Positions 15,787-24,203 are shown, counted from the stretch's first letter. The stretch: 64,000 bases of DNA from Bosea sp. 685 (GCF_031884435.1 NZ_CP134779.1:5270001-5334000); one strand, 5' to 3'. A program made the numbers and translations. Notes: a model not told the origin generated them from the sequence alone.

Positions 15787-16910
15787 CGGATCGCCTCCTG
15801 CGTCACCGCGTCGAAGACGTGCAGCCGGGCCGGATCGAAGGAGAGCGTCAAGCGCTCGGCGAGCGGCGCGCCATCGGGATTGATCAAGCGCGCGATCAGC
15901 GCATTGCCGCGGCCATCCTCCTCGGCGGTCGCATGCGGCGCCTGCCCGACCCGGTTTTCCGGCGGCAGGTCGACATAGACATATTGCTCGCTGCCGAGGC
16001 TTTCGATCAGCCGCGGCTGGACCTCGAAGCTGACCGGGCCCGGCCCAGCCGAGATATGTTCCGGCCGCAGGCCGAAGACGGCATCCCGGCCCGCAAGCGT
16101 CGAGGCATTCGCCACCAGCAATGGCACCTCCTGGCCGAAGAGACGAGCCTGGGCGCCATTCCCGGCCGAGGTCACCGGAGACTGCAGGAAATTCATCCCC
16201 GGCGAGCCGATGAAGCCGGCGACGAAGAGGTTGGCCGGCTCGCGGAACATCGTGTCGGGATGGGCGATCTGCTGAATCTCGCCATCCTTCATGATGACGA
16301 TGCGGTCAGCCATCGTCATGGCTTCGGTCTGGTCATGGGTGACATAGATGGTGGTGACGCCGAGGCGCCTGTGCAGGGCGCTGATCTCGGCGCGGGTATG
16401 GACGCGCAATTTGGCGTCGAGATTGGAGAGCGGCTCGTCCATCAGGAAGGCGAGCGGCTCGCGCACGATGGCGCGCCCGAGCGCGACGCGCTGGCGCTGG
16501 CCGCCCGACAACGCACGCGGCCGCCGATCGAGCAGATGATCGATGCCGAGGATTTTCGCGGCTTCGGTGACGCGCCGGTCGATCTCGCCGGCCTCGGTGC
16601 CGCGCATCTTCAGGCCGAAGCCCATATTTTTGCGCACGGTCAGATGCGGATAGAGCGCGTAGTTCTGGAACACCATGGCGATGTCGCGGTCGCCCGGCGC
16701 GAGGTCGGTGACGTCACGCTCGCCGATCGTGACCTTGCCGGAAGAGGCCTCCTCGAGCCCGGCCAGGATCTTCAGCATGGTCGACTTGCCGCAGCCGGAG
16801 GGGCCGACCAGGACGACGAACTCGCCATCAGTGATATCGAGGGAAAAGTCCTTGAGAACGGTGAGCCCGCCATAGGATTTCGTGACGTGCTCGATGCGTA
16901 TGCCGGCCAT
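15783..16910 (-). CDS. Carbohydrate ABC transporter ATP-binding protein (MalK/UgpC type)
   Basis: A 375-residue ATPase with Walker A GPSGCGKST at residues 36-44, Q-loop NYALYPHLTV, signature LSGGQRQRVALGRA, Walker B LAFLMDEPLSNLD and the H-loop VTHDQTEAM. The C-terminal ~130 residues are the TOBE/OB-fold domain found in CUT1-family sugar transporters. It energises import by the two permeases encoded upstream. Gene spacing is tight: 15 bp from the permease gene and an ATGA overlap with the epimerase gene. It hydrolyses ATP on the cytoplasmic face of the inner membrane. Confidence 0.95.
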   Translation of the reverse strand: MAGIRIEHVTKSYGGLTVLKDFSLDITDGEFVVLVGPSGCGKSTMLKILAGLEEASSGKVTIGERDVTDLAPGDRDIAMVFQNYALYPHLTVRKNMGFGLKMRGTEAGEIDRRVTEAAKILGIDHLLDRRPRALSGGQRQRVALGRAIVREPLAFLMDEPLSNLDAKLRVHTRAEISALHRRLGVTTIYVTHDQTEAMTMADRIVIMKDGEIQQIAHPDTMFREPANLFVAGFIGSPGMNFLQSPVTSAGNGAQARLFGQEVPLLVANASTLAGRDAVFGLRPEHISAGPGPVSFEVQPRLIESLGSEQYVYVDLPPENRVGQAPHATAEEDGRGNALIARLINPDGAPLAERLTLSFDPARLHVFDAVTQEAIR

Positions 16911-16925
16911 GGTCGGTCCTGGTCC

Positions 16926-17756
16926 TTACTTGTCCGAGCCGGCCGTGAGGCCGCCGACAAGATAGCGTTCGAGGAAGAGGTAGATCAGCAGGATCGGCAG
17001 GGCGACGAGGATCGAGGCGGCCGATATGTCGCTCCAGTTGCTGACATATTCGCCCTTCATCGTGGTGATGCCGAGATTGGCGGTCCAGTTGGTCTGGGCG
17101 TTGGTCAGGAAAGTGCGCGCGTAGGCGTAGTCCGACCAGGACAGCACGAAGCCGTAGAGCGCGGTCGCGGCCAGGCCCGGCGCCGAGACCGGCAGGATCA
17201 CCCGAACCATGGCGCCGAGCGGCGAGCAGCCATCGACCATGGCGGCCTGTTCGAGCTCGCGCGGGATCGTGTCGAAATAGCCCTTCAGCATCCAGGTGGT
17301 GAAGGGGATGATCAGCGTCGCATGCGCCAGGATGATCGACCACAGGCTGCCGATCAGCTCCAGCTGCCTGAAGATACCGAAAAGCGGGATGACCAGCAGC
17401 GTCGCCGGCAGCATCTTCGCGGTCAGGATGAACAGGCCCAGCGACTGGCCGCCGCGGACCTTGAAGCGCGACAGGCTATAGCCCGCCAGCACCGACACCG
17501 TCATCGACAAGGTGACGGCGCCGATCGCGGCCAGGGCCGAATTGCCGAGCCATTGCAGGATCGGCCGCTCCGCCAGGATCTGGGCGAAGACGCCCCAGCG
17601 CGGCTGGTCGGGCCAGAATTTCGGCGGCAATTGGCGCAATTGGTCTGGCTCGGAGAGCGCGGTGACGACGAGCCAGTAGATCGGGAAGACCAAGAGCGCG
17701 CAGGTCAGGATCGCCGTGGCATAGAGCAGGACGCTGTCGAGGCGGCTTCGTTTCAT
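16926..17756 (-). CDS. Carbohydrate ABC transporter permease (MalG type)
   Basis: A 276-residue inner-membrane protein with six predicted membrane segments, the first at about residues 12-34. The EAA loop that docks on the ATPase is visible as RELEQAAMVDGCSPLGAMVRVILPVSAPG split around residues 180-205. The length and the absence of a large periplasmic insert match MalG-like CUT1 permeases. The gene follows its MalF-type partner after 10 bp and precedes the ATPase gene by 15 bp. Confidence 0.94.
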   Translation of the reverse strand: MKRSRLDSVLLYATAILTCALLVFPIYWLVVTALSEPDQLRQLPPKFWPDQPRWGVFAQILAERPILQWLGNSALAAIGAVTLSMTVSVLAGYSLSRFKVRGGQSLGLFILTAKMLPATLLVIPLFGIFRQLELIGSLWSIILAHATLIIPFTTWMLKGYFDTIPRELEQAAMVDGCSPLGAMVRVILPVSAPGLAATALYGFVLSWSDYAYARTFLTNAQTNWTANLGITTMKGEYVSNWSDISAASILVALPILLIYLFLERYLVGGLTAGSDK

Positions 17757-17766
17757 GGCCTCATCC

Positions 17767-18672
17767 TCACATCGTGTCCGGTGCGCGTGCGATCATCAGC
17801 CGGCTGGCGATGATGCAGACGATCAGGGTGATGACGCCGATGGCCGAGGCGTAGCCCATCTTGAAGAAGCCGAAGGCCTGCTCATAGGTCATGATTGAGA
17901 GGCTCTGCGTCGCCTTCAGCGGGCCGCCACCGGTCAGCACATAGATGATTGAGAAGTCGCGGAAGACCCAGAGCATCACCAGCACGAGCGTGACGCCGAG
18001 CACCGGCATCAGCGAGGGGATGGTGATGTTGAGCAAGCGCTGCCAGGCACTGGCGCCGTCGACGCGGGCAGCGTTGTAGAAATCCTCGGGAATCGACTGG
18101 AGCCCGGCCAGCAGCATGATCGAGACGAAGGGATAGCCCTTCCAGATCATGACGACGCAGACGACGGCGAAGGAGGCGCTGGGCGAGGAGAACCAGTTGA
18201 TCGTGGTGTCGACCAGCCCGAGCTTGATGAAGATCCAGTTCATCAGGCCGAAGGAGGAATCGAACAGCCAGGCGAAGATCACGACGGCGATGACCTCGGG
18301 CACGGCCCAGGGCAAGGCGACGAGGAGGCGAGCCAGGGCCTGGCCCTTGAAGCGGTTGTTGACGAGGAGCGCGGTCGCCATGCCGAGCAGGAAGCAGCCG
18401 GTACTGACGATGATGACGAGTTTGAAGGTGACCCAGCAGGCGTTCCAGAAATCCTCGGAGGCGAAGAGGCGCTCGTAATTGGCCGTGGTGAAGGGCCGGC
18501 GCGCCTGGTCGAGCCTGGCGATGTTGACGTTCTGGAACGACAGATCGACCGAGACGAAGAGCGGGTAGACGATGATCAGCCCGATCAGCAGCACCGCCGG
18601 CGCGAGCAGGAGATTGCCGAGCCAGTGCCGGCGGCTCGGACGCGCGAGATCCAGGAACGCGGCTCTGGGCAT
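17767..18672 (-). CDS. Carbohydrate ABC transporter permease (MalF type)
   Basis: A 301-residue permease of the CUT1 sugar-transporter family. A basic N-terminus (RPSRRHW) precedes the first membrane helix LLLAPAVLLIGLIIVYPLFV. The EAA loop appears as FYNAARVDGASAWQRLLNIT near residue 200. The start at 18672 gives the usual family N-terminus, with AGGGAGAAG upstream; a longer frame from 18777 would be encoded by a repeat. The binding-protein gene lies 160 bp upstream, separated by a palindromic repeat, which may lower permease expression relative to the binding protein, as is common in such operons. Confidence 0.93.
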   Translation of the reverse strand: MPRAAFLDLARPSRRHWLGNLLLAPAVLLIGLIIVYPLFVSVDLSFQNVNIARLDQARRPFTTANYERLFASEDFWNACWVTFKLVIIVSTGCFLLGMATALLVNNRFKGQALARLLVALPWAVPEVIAVVIFAWLFDSSFGLMNWIFIKLGLVDTTINWFSSPSASFAVVCVVMIWKGYPFVSIMLLAGLQSIPEDFYNAARVDGASAWQRLLNITIPSLMPVLGVTLVLVMLWVFRDFSIIYVLTGGGPLKATQSLSIMTYEQAFGFFKMGYASAIGVITLIVCIIASRLMIARAPDTM

Positions 18673-18679
18673 GGTAGGG

Positions 18680-18832
18680 GCTTCTCCCTGGCGGGTCGCG
18701 TCATTCTCGGGCGGCGCCCCCGGGTCCGATCTTCGATCGGCCCAAGGATAAACTCTGCGTCGACCCGAGAAGCTCATGACGAGAAGGCACTGGTTTCCGA
18801 GATGGTCGGGTCAAGCCCGGCCATGACGACGC
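18680..18832. repeat. Dispersed repeat between binding-protein and permease genes
   Basis: The segment contains TCATTCTCGGG, a GGTCCGATCTTCGATCGGCC dyad, CACTGGTTTCCGAGATGGTC and the inverted pair GGTCGGGTCAAGCC / GGCCATGAC. The same blocks recur at about 35210-35340 and, in part, at 35560-35590. The hairpins may trim or stabilise the operon mRNA. Confidence 0.7.
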
Positions 18833-20212
18833 TCACTGCTTCTGCAGCGCCTCCGCCTTGCGCTGCATCGTCGCGGCCACGATTTTCGGATCGAGATCCT
18901 GAATGATCATGCGCTGCGATTCCTCCATGACCATCTTGGCGAACTCGTTGAAGACGAGCTCCAGGCCCTTGGGGATGCGGTCGACCTTGGCGTCGGCGGC
19001 TGCCTTGGTCGCCTGCACCAGCAGGTCGAAATGCGGCGTCTCCTTGGACGCGGCCGAGACGTCGGCGCGCGGGCTCGGTGGCGGCGAGGCGCCCAGCGTC
19101 GCATAGCTGCTCTGGAACTTGTCGGAGGTTGCGATCTGGATGAAATCCCAGACCAGCTTCTTGTTGTCCTTCGGGATGTCGCTGGCGATGCCGAGCACGT
19201 TCGAGGAACCGCCGACAGGCGGGCTGAACGGCGACATGGCGAGCTTGATCTGGTCCTTGGCCTTGCCCTTCTGGATGATCGGCCAGAGCCAGGGCCCGTC
19301 CGTCTTCAAGGCGATCTTGCCATCGGCGAACATCTGGCGGACTTCGCCGGCGGCGAGATCACGCGGCGTCAGGCTGTCCTTGACGATGGTCTTCCAGCGG
19401 GAGAGGCCCTCGACCATCTCAGGCGTGTCGATCGTCACCTTGCCGGCGTCATTGCTCCAACGCCCGCCAGCATCGAGCGTATAGTTCATCATCTCGCTCA
19501 TATACTGGCCGCCGCCGCCCTTGGTCTCGTGGCCGGTGCCGAACTGGTCGATGATGCCGTCGCCGTTCAGGTCCTTGGTCAGCTTGCGCGCAGCCACCAG
19601 GAACTCGGCGTAGTTTTTCGGGACCTCCAGCCCCTCCTTCCTGAGCATCTCCTCGTTATAAGCGAGGAAATAGCCGAAATAGAGCATCATCGTGCAGACG
19701 ATCTGCTTGTTGAAGACGCAGGTGTCCTGGCCGGCCCAACCCTTCATGTCGAGCTTGGCGTCCTTGATGTAGCCGTCGAGCGGCTCCAGCCAGCCGTTGT
19801 CGGCGAATTTCTGAAACTCGAAGGAGGCGAGATGGACGATGTCGGGCGGCTTGCCGCCGGCGAAGAGCGTCGTCATCGTGTCGGCATAGGCGCCGCGCTC
19901 GACCTTGGTCCATTCGATCTTGACGCCCGGATGGGTCGCCTCGAACTCCTTGATGACCGAGCCCCACCAATCGCCGACGCCGCGCTCATCCTTCTGCCAG
20001 GAAACGAATTTGAGGACCTTGCCCTGGGCAAGCGCCGTGCTCGATGCGAACCCCGCGGTCAGCGCCAGGGCGACCGCGGCAGCAGATAGAAACAACTTAG
20101 AGCAATTTCCGATCCAATTGGATCGTTCAATAGCTCTATTCCCTCGTTTTAACGCGTTTCCTTCACGCGAACCGGTTTCCACTTCGCTTGAAAACGCTCT
20201 GGTCCTCGGCAT
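18833..20212 (-). CDS. Sugar ABC transporter substrate-binding protein with a repeat-derived N-terminal extension
   Basis: A 459-residue periplasmic sugar receptor (SBP_bac_1 family) with VLKFVSWQKDERG near the mature start and LDGYIKDAKLDMKGW, PKNYAEFL and AMSPFSPPVGG further on. The hydrophobic core of the signal peptide is at residues 40-58, with cleavage likely after ALA (62). The start at 20212 is strongly supported by GGGGAGG upstream. Residues ~4-39 (AFSSEVETGSREGNALKRG, then AIERSNWIGNCSK) are encoded by a palindromic repeat inserted in frame, giving an unusually long n-region. It follows the dehydratase gene after 47 bp in the operon. The sugar is unknown. Confidence 0.93.
   Translation of the reverse strand: MPRTRAFSSEVETGSREGNALKRGNRAIERSNWIGNCSKLFLSAAAVALALTAGFASSTALAQGKVLKFVSWQKDERGVGDWWGSVIKEFEATHPGVKIEWTKVERGAYADTMTTLFAGGKPPDIVHLASFEFQKFADNGWLEPLDGYIKDAKLDMKGWAGQDTCVFNKQIVCTMMLYFGYFLAYNEEMLRKEGLEVPKNYAEFLVAARKLTKDLNGDGIIDQFGTGHETKGGGGQYMSEMMNYTLDAGGRWSNDAGKVTIDTPEMVEGLSRWKTIVKDSLTPRDLAAGEVRQMFADGKIALKTDGPWLWPIIQKGKAKDQIKLAMSPFSPPVGGSSNVLGIASDIPKDNKKLVWDFIQIATSDKFQSSYATLGASPPPSPRADVSAASKETPHFDLLVQATKAAADAKVDRIPKGLELVFNEFAKMVMEESQRMIIQDLDPKIVAATMQRKAEALQKQ
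20099..20201. repeat. Palindromic repeat copy inserted in frame in the signal-peptide region of the binding protein
   Basis: The copy runs from AGAGCAATTTCCGATCC to CTTGAAAACGCTCT and includes CCAATTGGATCGTTCAA, CGTTTTAACGCGTTTCC and TTCACGCGAACCGG. Read on the minus strand it is open and joins the start codon to the hydrophobic signal core without a stop. Confidence 0.85.
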
Positions 20213-20233
20213 GACGTGACCTCCCCGGTCATA

Positions 20234-20265
20234 TTTTGTTTTTAGTGCGTGTTTTGTTTTTAGTG
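20234..20265. repeat. Two 14-bp direct repeats between dehydratase and binding-protein genes
   Basis: TTTTGTTTTTAGTG occurs at 20234-20247 and again at 20252-20265, an 18-bp period. The second copy contains the TAA stop of the dehydratase gene on the minus strand. The A-rich minus-strand sequence lies just before the strong ribosome site of the binding-protein gene. Confidence 0.6.
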
Positions 20266-21429
20266 TTTGCGCAGAAGCTCCAGCGCCGCTTTGGACGGCT
20301 CGACGCCCAGCCCCGCGCCCGTCGGCAAGCTGTAGAGGCCCTCGCGGCAATCCATGTCGCCGACGAGCAGGCGGCGATTGGGCTCGAAGATCGAGTGCTG
20401 GTATTCGTGGCACTCCACCGCGGCCAGGGCGGAGCTGGCGTGCAGGCTCGCGGCCAGGAACAGCCCGATGCCGATCGTGGCATGGGGAATGAGCTTGAGA
20501 TGATGCGCCTGGGCATAGAGGCCGATGCGCATGAACTCGGTCACGCCCTTATGCCCCATCTCGGGCTGGATGATCGCGCAGGCGCGGCGCGCCACGCGCG
20601 GCACGAGGTCATAGACGGTGCGCCACTCCTCGCCCGCCGCAATGGGTGTCGCGACGCGGGAGGCAACGAGGCTGAGCCCGTCGAGATCCTCGGGCTTGAC
20701 CGGCGCCTCGGCGAACCAAAGGCCGTGCGGCTCCATCGCCTTGATGAGCGCGACAGCCTCCTCGCCGCCATGGACCCAATGCATGTCGCAGGCGATGCGC
20801 ACGGAGGGCCCGAGCCGCGCGCGCAGGCTCTCCATCTCCGCGACGACACCGTCATCGGCGACGGGCGCGGCGAATTTGAAGCTGTCGAAGCCCTGCGCCT
20901 GCCACTCAGCCGCGAAATCGGCGCGCTCGCCGCGCGTCGGCTTGGGCAGGCCGGAGATATAGGCCGGCAGGCGCTCATGGCGCTGCCCGCCCAGCAGCTT
21001 GACCAATGGCAGGTTCGCAAGCTTGCCGCAGATGTCCCAGAGCGCGATGTCGATCGCTGCCAGCGCGTCGCAATAGAAGCCGCCGGTATAGCCGCGCACC
21101 CGCATCAGATCGTAGAGATCGTCATGGATCACGCAGACATCGTGCGGGTCGCGGCCGATGACGAAAGGGCCGAGCAGATCGTCGATGATCGCCATCGCGG
21201 CGCCGGGCGCAACGATGCCATAGGTCTCGCCCCAGCCGACCGCGCCGCCCGTCGTCTCCACGCGCACGACCACGGTGCGGTCGACCACGGGATAGACGGT
21301 GCGGTTGCCCTTGCGCACGACATAGCCGCGCGCGTTGACGGTCTCGCCCTCGCGCAGCGCACCGAGATAGGGCGTGTCGCGCGGAATGGTGATCGAGAAG
21401 ACCTCGACCTTGGCGACCCGTTCGCTCAT
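20260..21429 (-). CDS. Enolase-superfamily sugar-acid dehydratase (mandelate racemase/galactonate dehydratase-like)
   Basis: A 389-residue member of the mandelate racemase/muconate lactonising family. Metal ligands are Asp215 and Glu241 and Glu267 in CDMHW, FAEAP and AGEEW; the DMH spacing with His217 and the second His316 in LIPHATIG match the galactonate-dehydratase subgroup, where these two histidines act as acid and base. The KxK motif of mandelate racemase is replaced by KFA at 185-187. It should dehydrate an aldonic acid to a 2-keto-3-deoxy acid, the substrate of the aldolase encoded just upstream (ATGA overlap at 21426-21429). The exact sugar acid is not determined. Confidence 0.92.
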   Translation of the reverse strand: MSERVAKVEVFSITIPRDTPYLGALREGETVNARGYVVRKGNRTVYPVVDRTVVVRVETTGGAVGWGETYGIVAPGAAMAIIDDLLGPFVIGRDPHDVCVIHDDLYDLMRVRGYTGGFYCDALAAIDIALWDICGKLANLPLVKLLGGQRHERLPAYISGLPKPTRGERADFAAEWQAQGFDSFKFAAPVADDGVVAEMESLRARLGPSVRIACDMHWVHGGEEAVALIKAMEPHGLWFAEAPVKPEDLDGLSLVASRVATPIAAGEEWRTVYDLVPRVARRACAIIQPEMGHKGVTEFMRIGLYAQAHHLKLIPHATIGIGLFLAASLHASSALAAVECHEYQHSIFEPNRRLLVGDMDCREGLYSLPTGAGLGVEPSKAALELLRKH

Positions 21430-22358
21430 CCCCGCGCTCCGGCGACACGCATGCTGGGTGGAGCCGCCGGCTGCATCAGATCGCCTGCCGCATCGAGCCA
21501 GGCGTCGATCTCGGCGAGGTCATGGGCGTCCATCGGGGGCACCTTGGCGCGCACGACCCGATTGTCGAGAACGCCGCGCCGCGACAGCACATGCTTGGTG
21601 AAGGCCATGCGGAAATTCGCCTGGATCACCAGCAGCGGCAGCGTGCGCATGTAGAGTTCGCGGGCACGACCGATCTCGCCGGCGCGGAAGGCGCGGTCCA
21701 TCGCGACATGGACATCGGAAAGCTCGACCGCCGGCATCGCCCCGCAGGCGCCGCGATTATATTCGTCGATGAAGTAGCGCGCCCCACCGCCGCCGATCAC
21801 GCCCTTGAGATGGGCGGGCTTGCCGGCGATGAGCGCCGAGATCGCCAGCCCCGAGGGGAGCGTCTCCTCCTTGACATAAGTGATGGCCGGGTTGCTGCGG
21901 ACGATGTCGAGGATCGTCTCGGGCTTCAGATCCGAGCCGCGCGGCGCCGGCGCATTCTGCAGGACGATCTCGAGGCCGGGCACCGCATCGGCGATATCCC
22001 TGTAGAAGGCAGCGACGGCCTCGAAGCCGGCGCCGACGCTCTTGGGCGCCTGGATCATCACGGTCGAGACGCCGAAACCCATTGCCTCGCGGGCATGGCC
22101 GACCGCTTCCGCAACACTGGCGGCACTGGCGCCCGCGACGATCGGCACCCTGCCGGCGACGCGCTCGACCACGACCTTCAGCAAGGCCGCCCGTTCCACT
22201 GCGGTGAGATCGTCGACCTCGCTGGCGAAGCCGGGGAAGACGACACCGTCCACACCAGCGCCAAGCGCGAAATCGGTGACCCGCGCCATGGCGGCGGCAT
22301 CGATGCCGCCTTCCACCGTGAACGGCGTCGGCAGCACCGGAAGGATGCCCTGCAACAC
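21426..22358 (-). CDS. DapA/NAL-family aldolase, first gene of the sugar-acid operon
   Basis: The 310-residue TIM-barrel protein has the Schiff-base lysine Lys163 in ITYVKEE and the family N-terminus GILPVLPTPF. The family includes dihydrodipicolinate synthase, N-acetylneuraminate lyase and 2-keto-3-deoxy-sugar-acid aldolases; position next to the dehydratase favours the last. The tyrosine normally found in the YNxP motif is Gln134 here (LQNAPAP), so the proton-shuttle differs from canonical DapA, and a dehydratase-like or altered aldolase activity is possible. The start is GTG at 22358 with GGGAGG upstream. It is the first gene after the promoter near 22410-22438. Confidence 0.9.
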   Translation of the reverse strand: MLQGILPVLPTPFTVEGGIDAAAMARVTDFALGAGVDGVVFPGFASEVDDLTAVERAALLKVVVERVAGRVPIVAGASAASVAEAVGHAREAMGFGVSTVMIQAPKSVGAGFEAVAAFYRDIADAVPGLEIVLQNAPAPRGSDLKPETILDIVRSNPAITYVKEETLPSGLAISALIAGKPAHLKGVIGGGGARYFIDEYNRGACGAMPAVELSDVHVAMDRAFRAGEIGRARELYMRTLPLLVIQANFRMAFTKHVLSRRGVLDNRVVRAKVPPMDAHDLAEIDAWLDAAGDLMQPAAPPSMRVAGARG

Positions 22359-22374
22359 GACTTAACCTCCCATT

Positions 22375-22412
22375 GATCCATATGTTGGATCGATTGTTAT
22401 TATATATGGATC
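22375..22412. promoter_or_regulatory. Candidate operator of the sugar-acid operon
   Basis: A perfect dyad GATCCA (22375-22380) and TGGATC (22386-22391) is separated by five bases. A third TGGATC half-site lies at 22407-22412, exactly 21 bp (two helical turns) from the second and overlapping the predicted -10 box. The layout fits cooperative repression by a dimer pair, possibly the IclR part of the fusion protein encoded in the operon. Confidence 0.55.
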
Positions 22413-22438
22413 GTAGTTCGCGCTCCCAATCAGGTCAA
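22410..22438 (-). promoter_or_regulatory. Sigma-70-type promoter of the sugar-acid operon
   Basis: On the minus strand TTGACC (22438-22433) and TACGAT (22415-22410) are spaced by exactly 17 bp. The predicted start would lie about 45 bp upstream of the GTG of the aldolase gene, and the downstream operator dyads would then block initiation or escape. Confidence 0.55.
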
Positions 22439-22455
22439 GCCGCGTCGCGGCGATC

Positions 22456-22505
22456 CTCGGCTGCCTTCGACGACTGGAGCGTCGTCGAGGGTTGCCGAAG
22501 CCGAG
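22456..22505. other. Imperfect hairpin in the 22359-22694 intergenic region
   Basis: CTCGGCT and AGCCGAG form outer arms and CCTTCGACGAC and GTCGTCGAGGG form inner arms with one mismatch. No T-run follows on either strand. The rest of this 336-bp gap, apart from the promoter and operator at its left end, shows nothing recognisable. Confidence 0.45.
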
Positions 22506-22694
22506 TTTGCGATTCGAGGTTGGGGTGATGTGGAACGCCGGAGGCCGCGCAAGTGGCGTCGGCAAGAGCGTGCTGCTTGCGCTCAAAACCACGCCGTCAT
22601 TCCAAGCGGCCCCGAAGGATCGAGCCCGGAATGGCGCAGAGGATGGGGCCCCAGTTAAAGAGGGTCCAAATAAACTATCCGCGGTGCGCAGCCG

Positions 22695-24203
22695 TCATTT
22701 GGCGCGTTCCAGAAGCTTTCCGAAATCGCGATCGAGCGCCGCAAGCGCGGTATCGATCCTGCCGCGCCGCTCCTTGGTCCATTGCTCCTGCTGCGCCAGC
22801 TTCTGCTTGGCTAAACCCAGCATCCGCGCCATCTCGGCAGGCTGCGGCCCGCCGGCGGTGGCGCGGTTGCGGACAATGGCGAGCGGATCGAGCGTGGCGC
22901 GAAACTCCGCCTCGCTCAGCGGCAGCTCCGAACCCGTCACATTCATCTCCTTCAGCGTGGCCTTGTAGATCCGCTGGGCTTCCGCATAGGGGAAATCCGT
23001 GGGCCGGATATTGTTCACCTTGGCGTAGTCGACCACCTCGGAGGCGAAGTGGTGGCCGACGCGGAAGGGCAGCTTATATGTGCGCATCAGCACATCGGCG
23101 ATTTCCTGGGAGGCCGTCCAGTCGCTGTTGAGCTCTTCGAGCGCCCGGGCGGGATCGATGACCAGCCCGTTCAGGATCCGGTCCCAGCCATCGAGCATCG
23201 CAATCGTGCCGGTGATCACCGCGGCATTGTCGCGCACGCTCTTCACGTCGCTCATGCCGGGCGGAATGTTGTGGGCCTGGATGACACGCCCGATACCCGC
23301 AGTGATCACGCTCGAGGCCTGGCTGCGCGTGCTGTTGAGCAGGCCGGGATTGCGCTTCTGCGGCATGGCGCTGGAGACATAGGTGTTGCCGTCGCCCTCC
23401 GCCAAAAGGATCCAGGGACGCGGCTGCGCATATTGGGTCATGACGTCTTCGACGAAGGCGCCGGCATGCAAGGCGATGCTGGTGGCGAGCGCGCCGACCT
23501 CGACCGGCAGCTCGGCTGCGGCGATCTGGGCCGCGTCATAGGCGTTGTCGACCGTCTCCGCGAAGCCGAGATAGCTGGCCATGCGGTTCCGGTTCAGCGG
23601 CCAGCTGGTGCCGTTCAACACGGTCGTGCCCATCGGCGAACGATCGAGCCGGGCGAAAGCCTCGCGCAGGCGCTGCGCATCACGATCCAGGCCCGCGACA
23701 TGGCCCAGCAAATAGTGCCCATAGCTGTTGGGCTGGGCGGCGACGCCATTGGTGTAGTTCGGCACGATGGTGTCGACATGCTTCTCGGCGAGCCGGACCA
23801 TGGTGGCCGTGACCTTGCGCAGCCGCTCGTCCAGCCGCAGCAATTCGTCGCGCATGATCGCCGCACGCACGGTGGCAAGCATGTCCTGGCTCGAACGGCC
23901 GGCATGCAGCAGGGTCGCCTCGACGCCTGCGGCTTCGATCAGCAGCGGCTCGAAGGTGATGACCAGCGTCGGCCGCTTGGCGCCGGGCTTCTCCGCCGCC
24001 TTGAGCATGCTGTCGAGGCCTGCCGCGATCCGTGGCGCGAGGGCGGGGTCGAGCAACCCCTCATCCGTGTTGATGACGGCGCTCGCCTTGTTGATCTCGC
24101 CCAGCCAGTAGAATTCGTCGCGCTTGGGCGCCGATTGCGCGTTGGCCGTAGCCGCACAAGCCATCGCCAGCAGCGCTGCAAAAGCCGTTCTTGTTCCGAG
24201 CAT
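22695..24203 (-). CDS. Exported lyase of the fumarase/aspartase/argininosuccinate lyase superfamily
   Basis: The 502-residue protein begins with a clear Sec signal peptide (MLGTRTAFAALLAMACAATANA, cleavage near residue 22 in two halves of about 11), unusual because this superfamily is cytoplasmic. The superfamily signature SSAMPQKRNPG is intact, as are NYTNGVAAQPNSYGHYL and NGTSWPLNR, which match the argininosuccinate/adenylosuccinate lyase branch. Such enzymes eliminate fumarate from N-succinyl compounds or ammonia from aspartate-like substrates. The ATG at 24203 has GGGGAGG upstream. The dpaL-GST-M20 operon starts 155 bp away on the same strand, so the two may act on one nitrogen compound. 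Substrate unknown. Confidence 0.87.
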   Translation of the reverse strand: MLGTRTAFAALLAMACAATANAQSAPKRDEFYWLGEINKASAVINTDEGLLDPALAPRIAAGLDSMLKAAEKPGAKRPTLVITFEPLLIEAAGVEATLLHAGRSSQDMLATVRAAIMRDELLRLDERLRKVTATMVRLAEKHVDTIVPNYTNGVAAQPNSYGHYLLGHVAGLDRDAQRLREAFARLDRSPMGTTVLNGTSWPLNRNRMASYLGFAETVDNAYDAAQIAAAELPVEVGALATSIALHAGAFVEDVMTQYAQPRPWILLAEGDGNTYVSSAMPQKRNPGLLNSTRSQASSVITAGIGRVIQAHNIPPGMSDVKSVRDNAAVITGTIAMLDGWDRILNGLVIDPARALEELNSDWTASQEIADVLMRTYKLPFRVGHHFASEVVDYAKVNNIRPTDFPYAEAQRIYKATLKEMNVTGSELPLSEAEFRATLDPLAIVRNRATAGGPQPAEMARMLGLAKQKLAQQEQWTKERRGRIDTALAALDRDFGKLLERAK

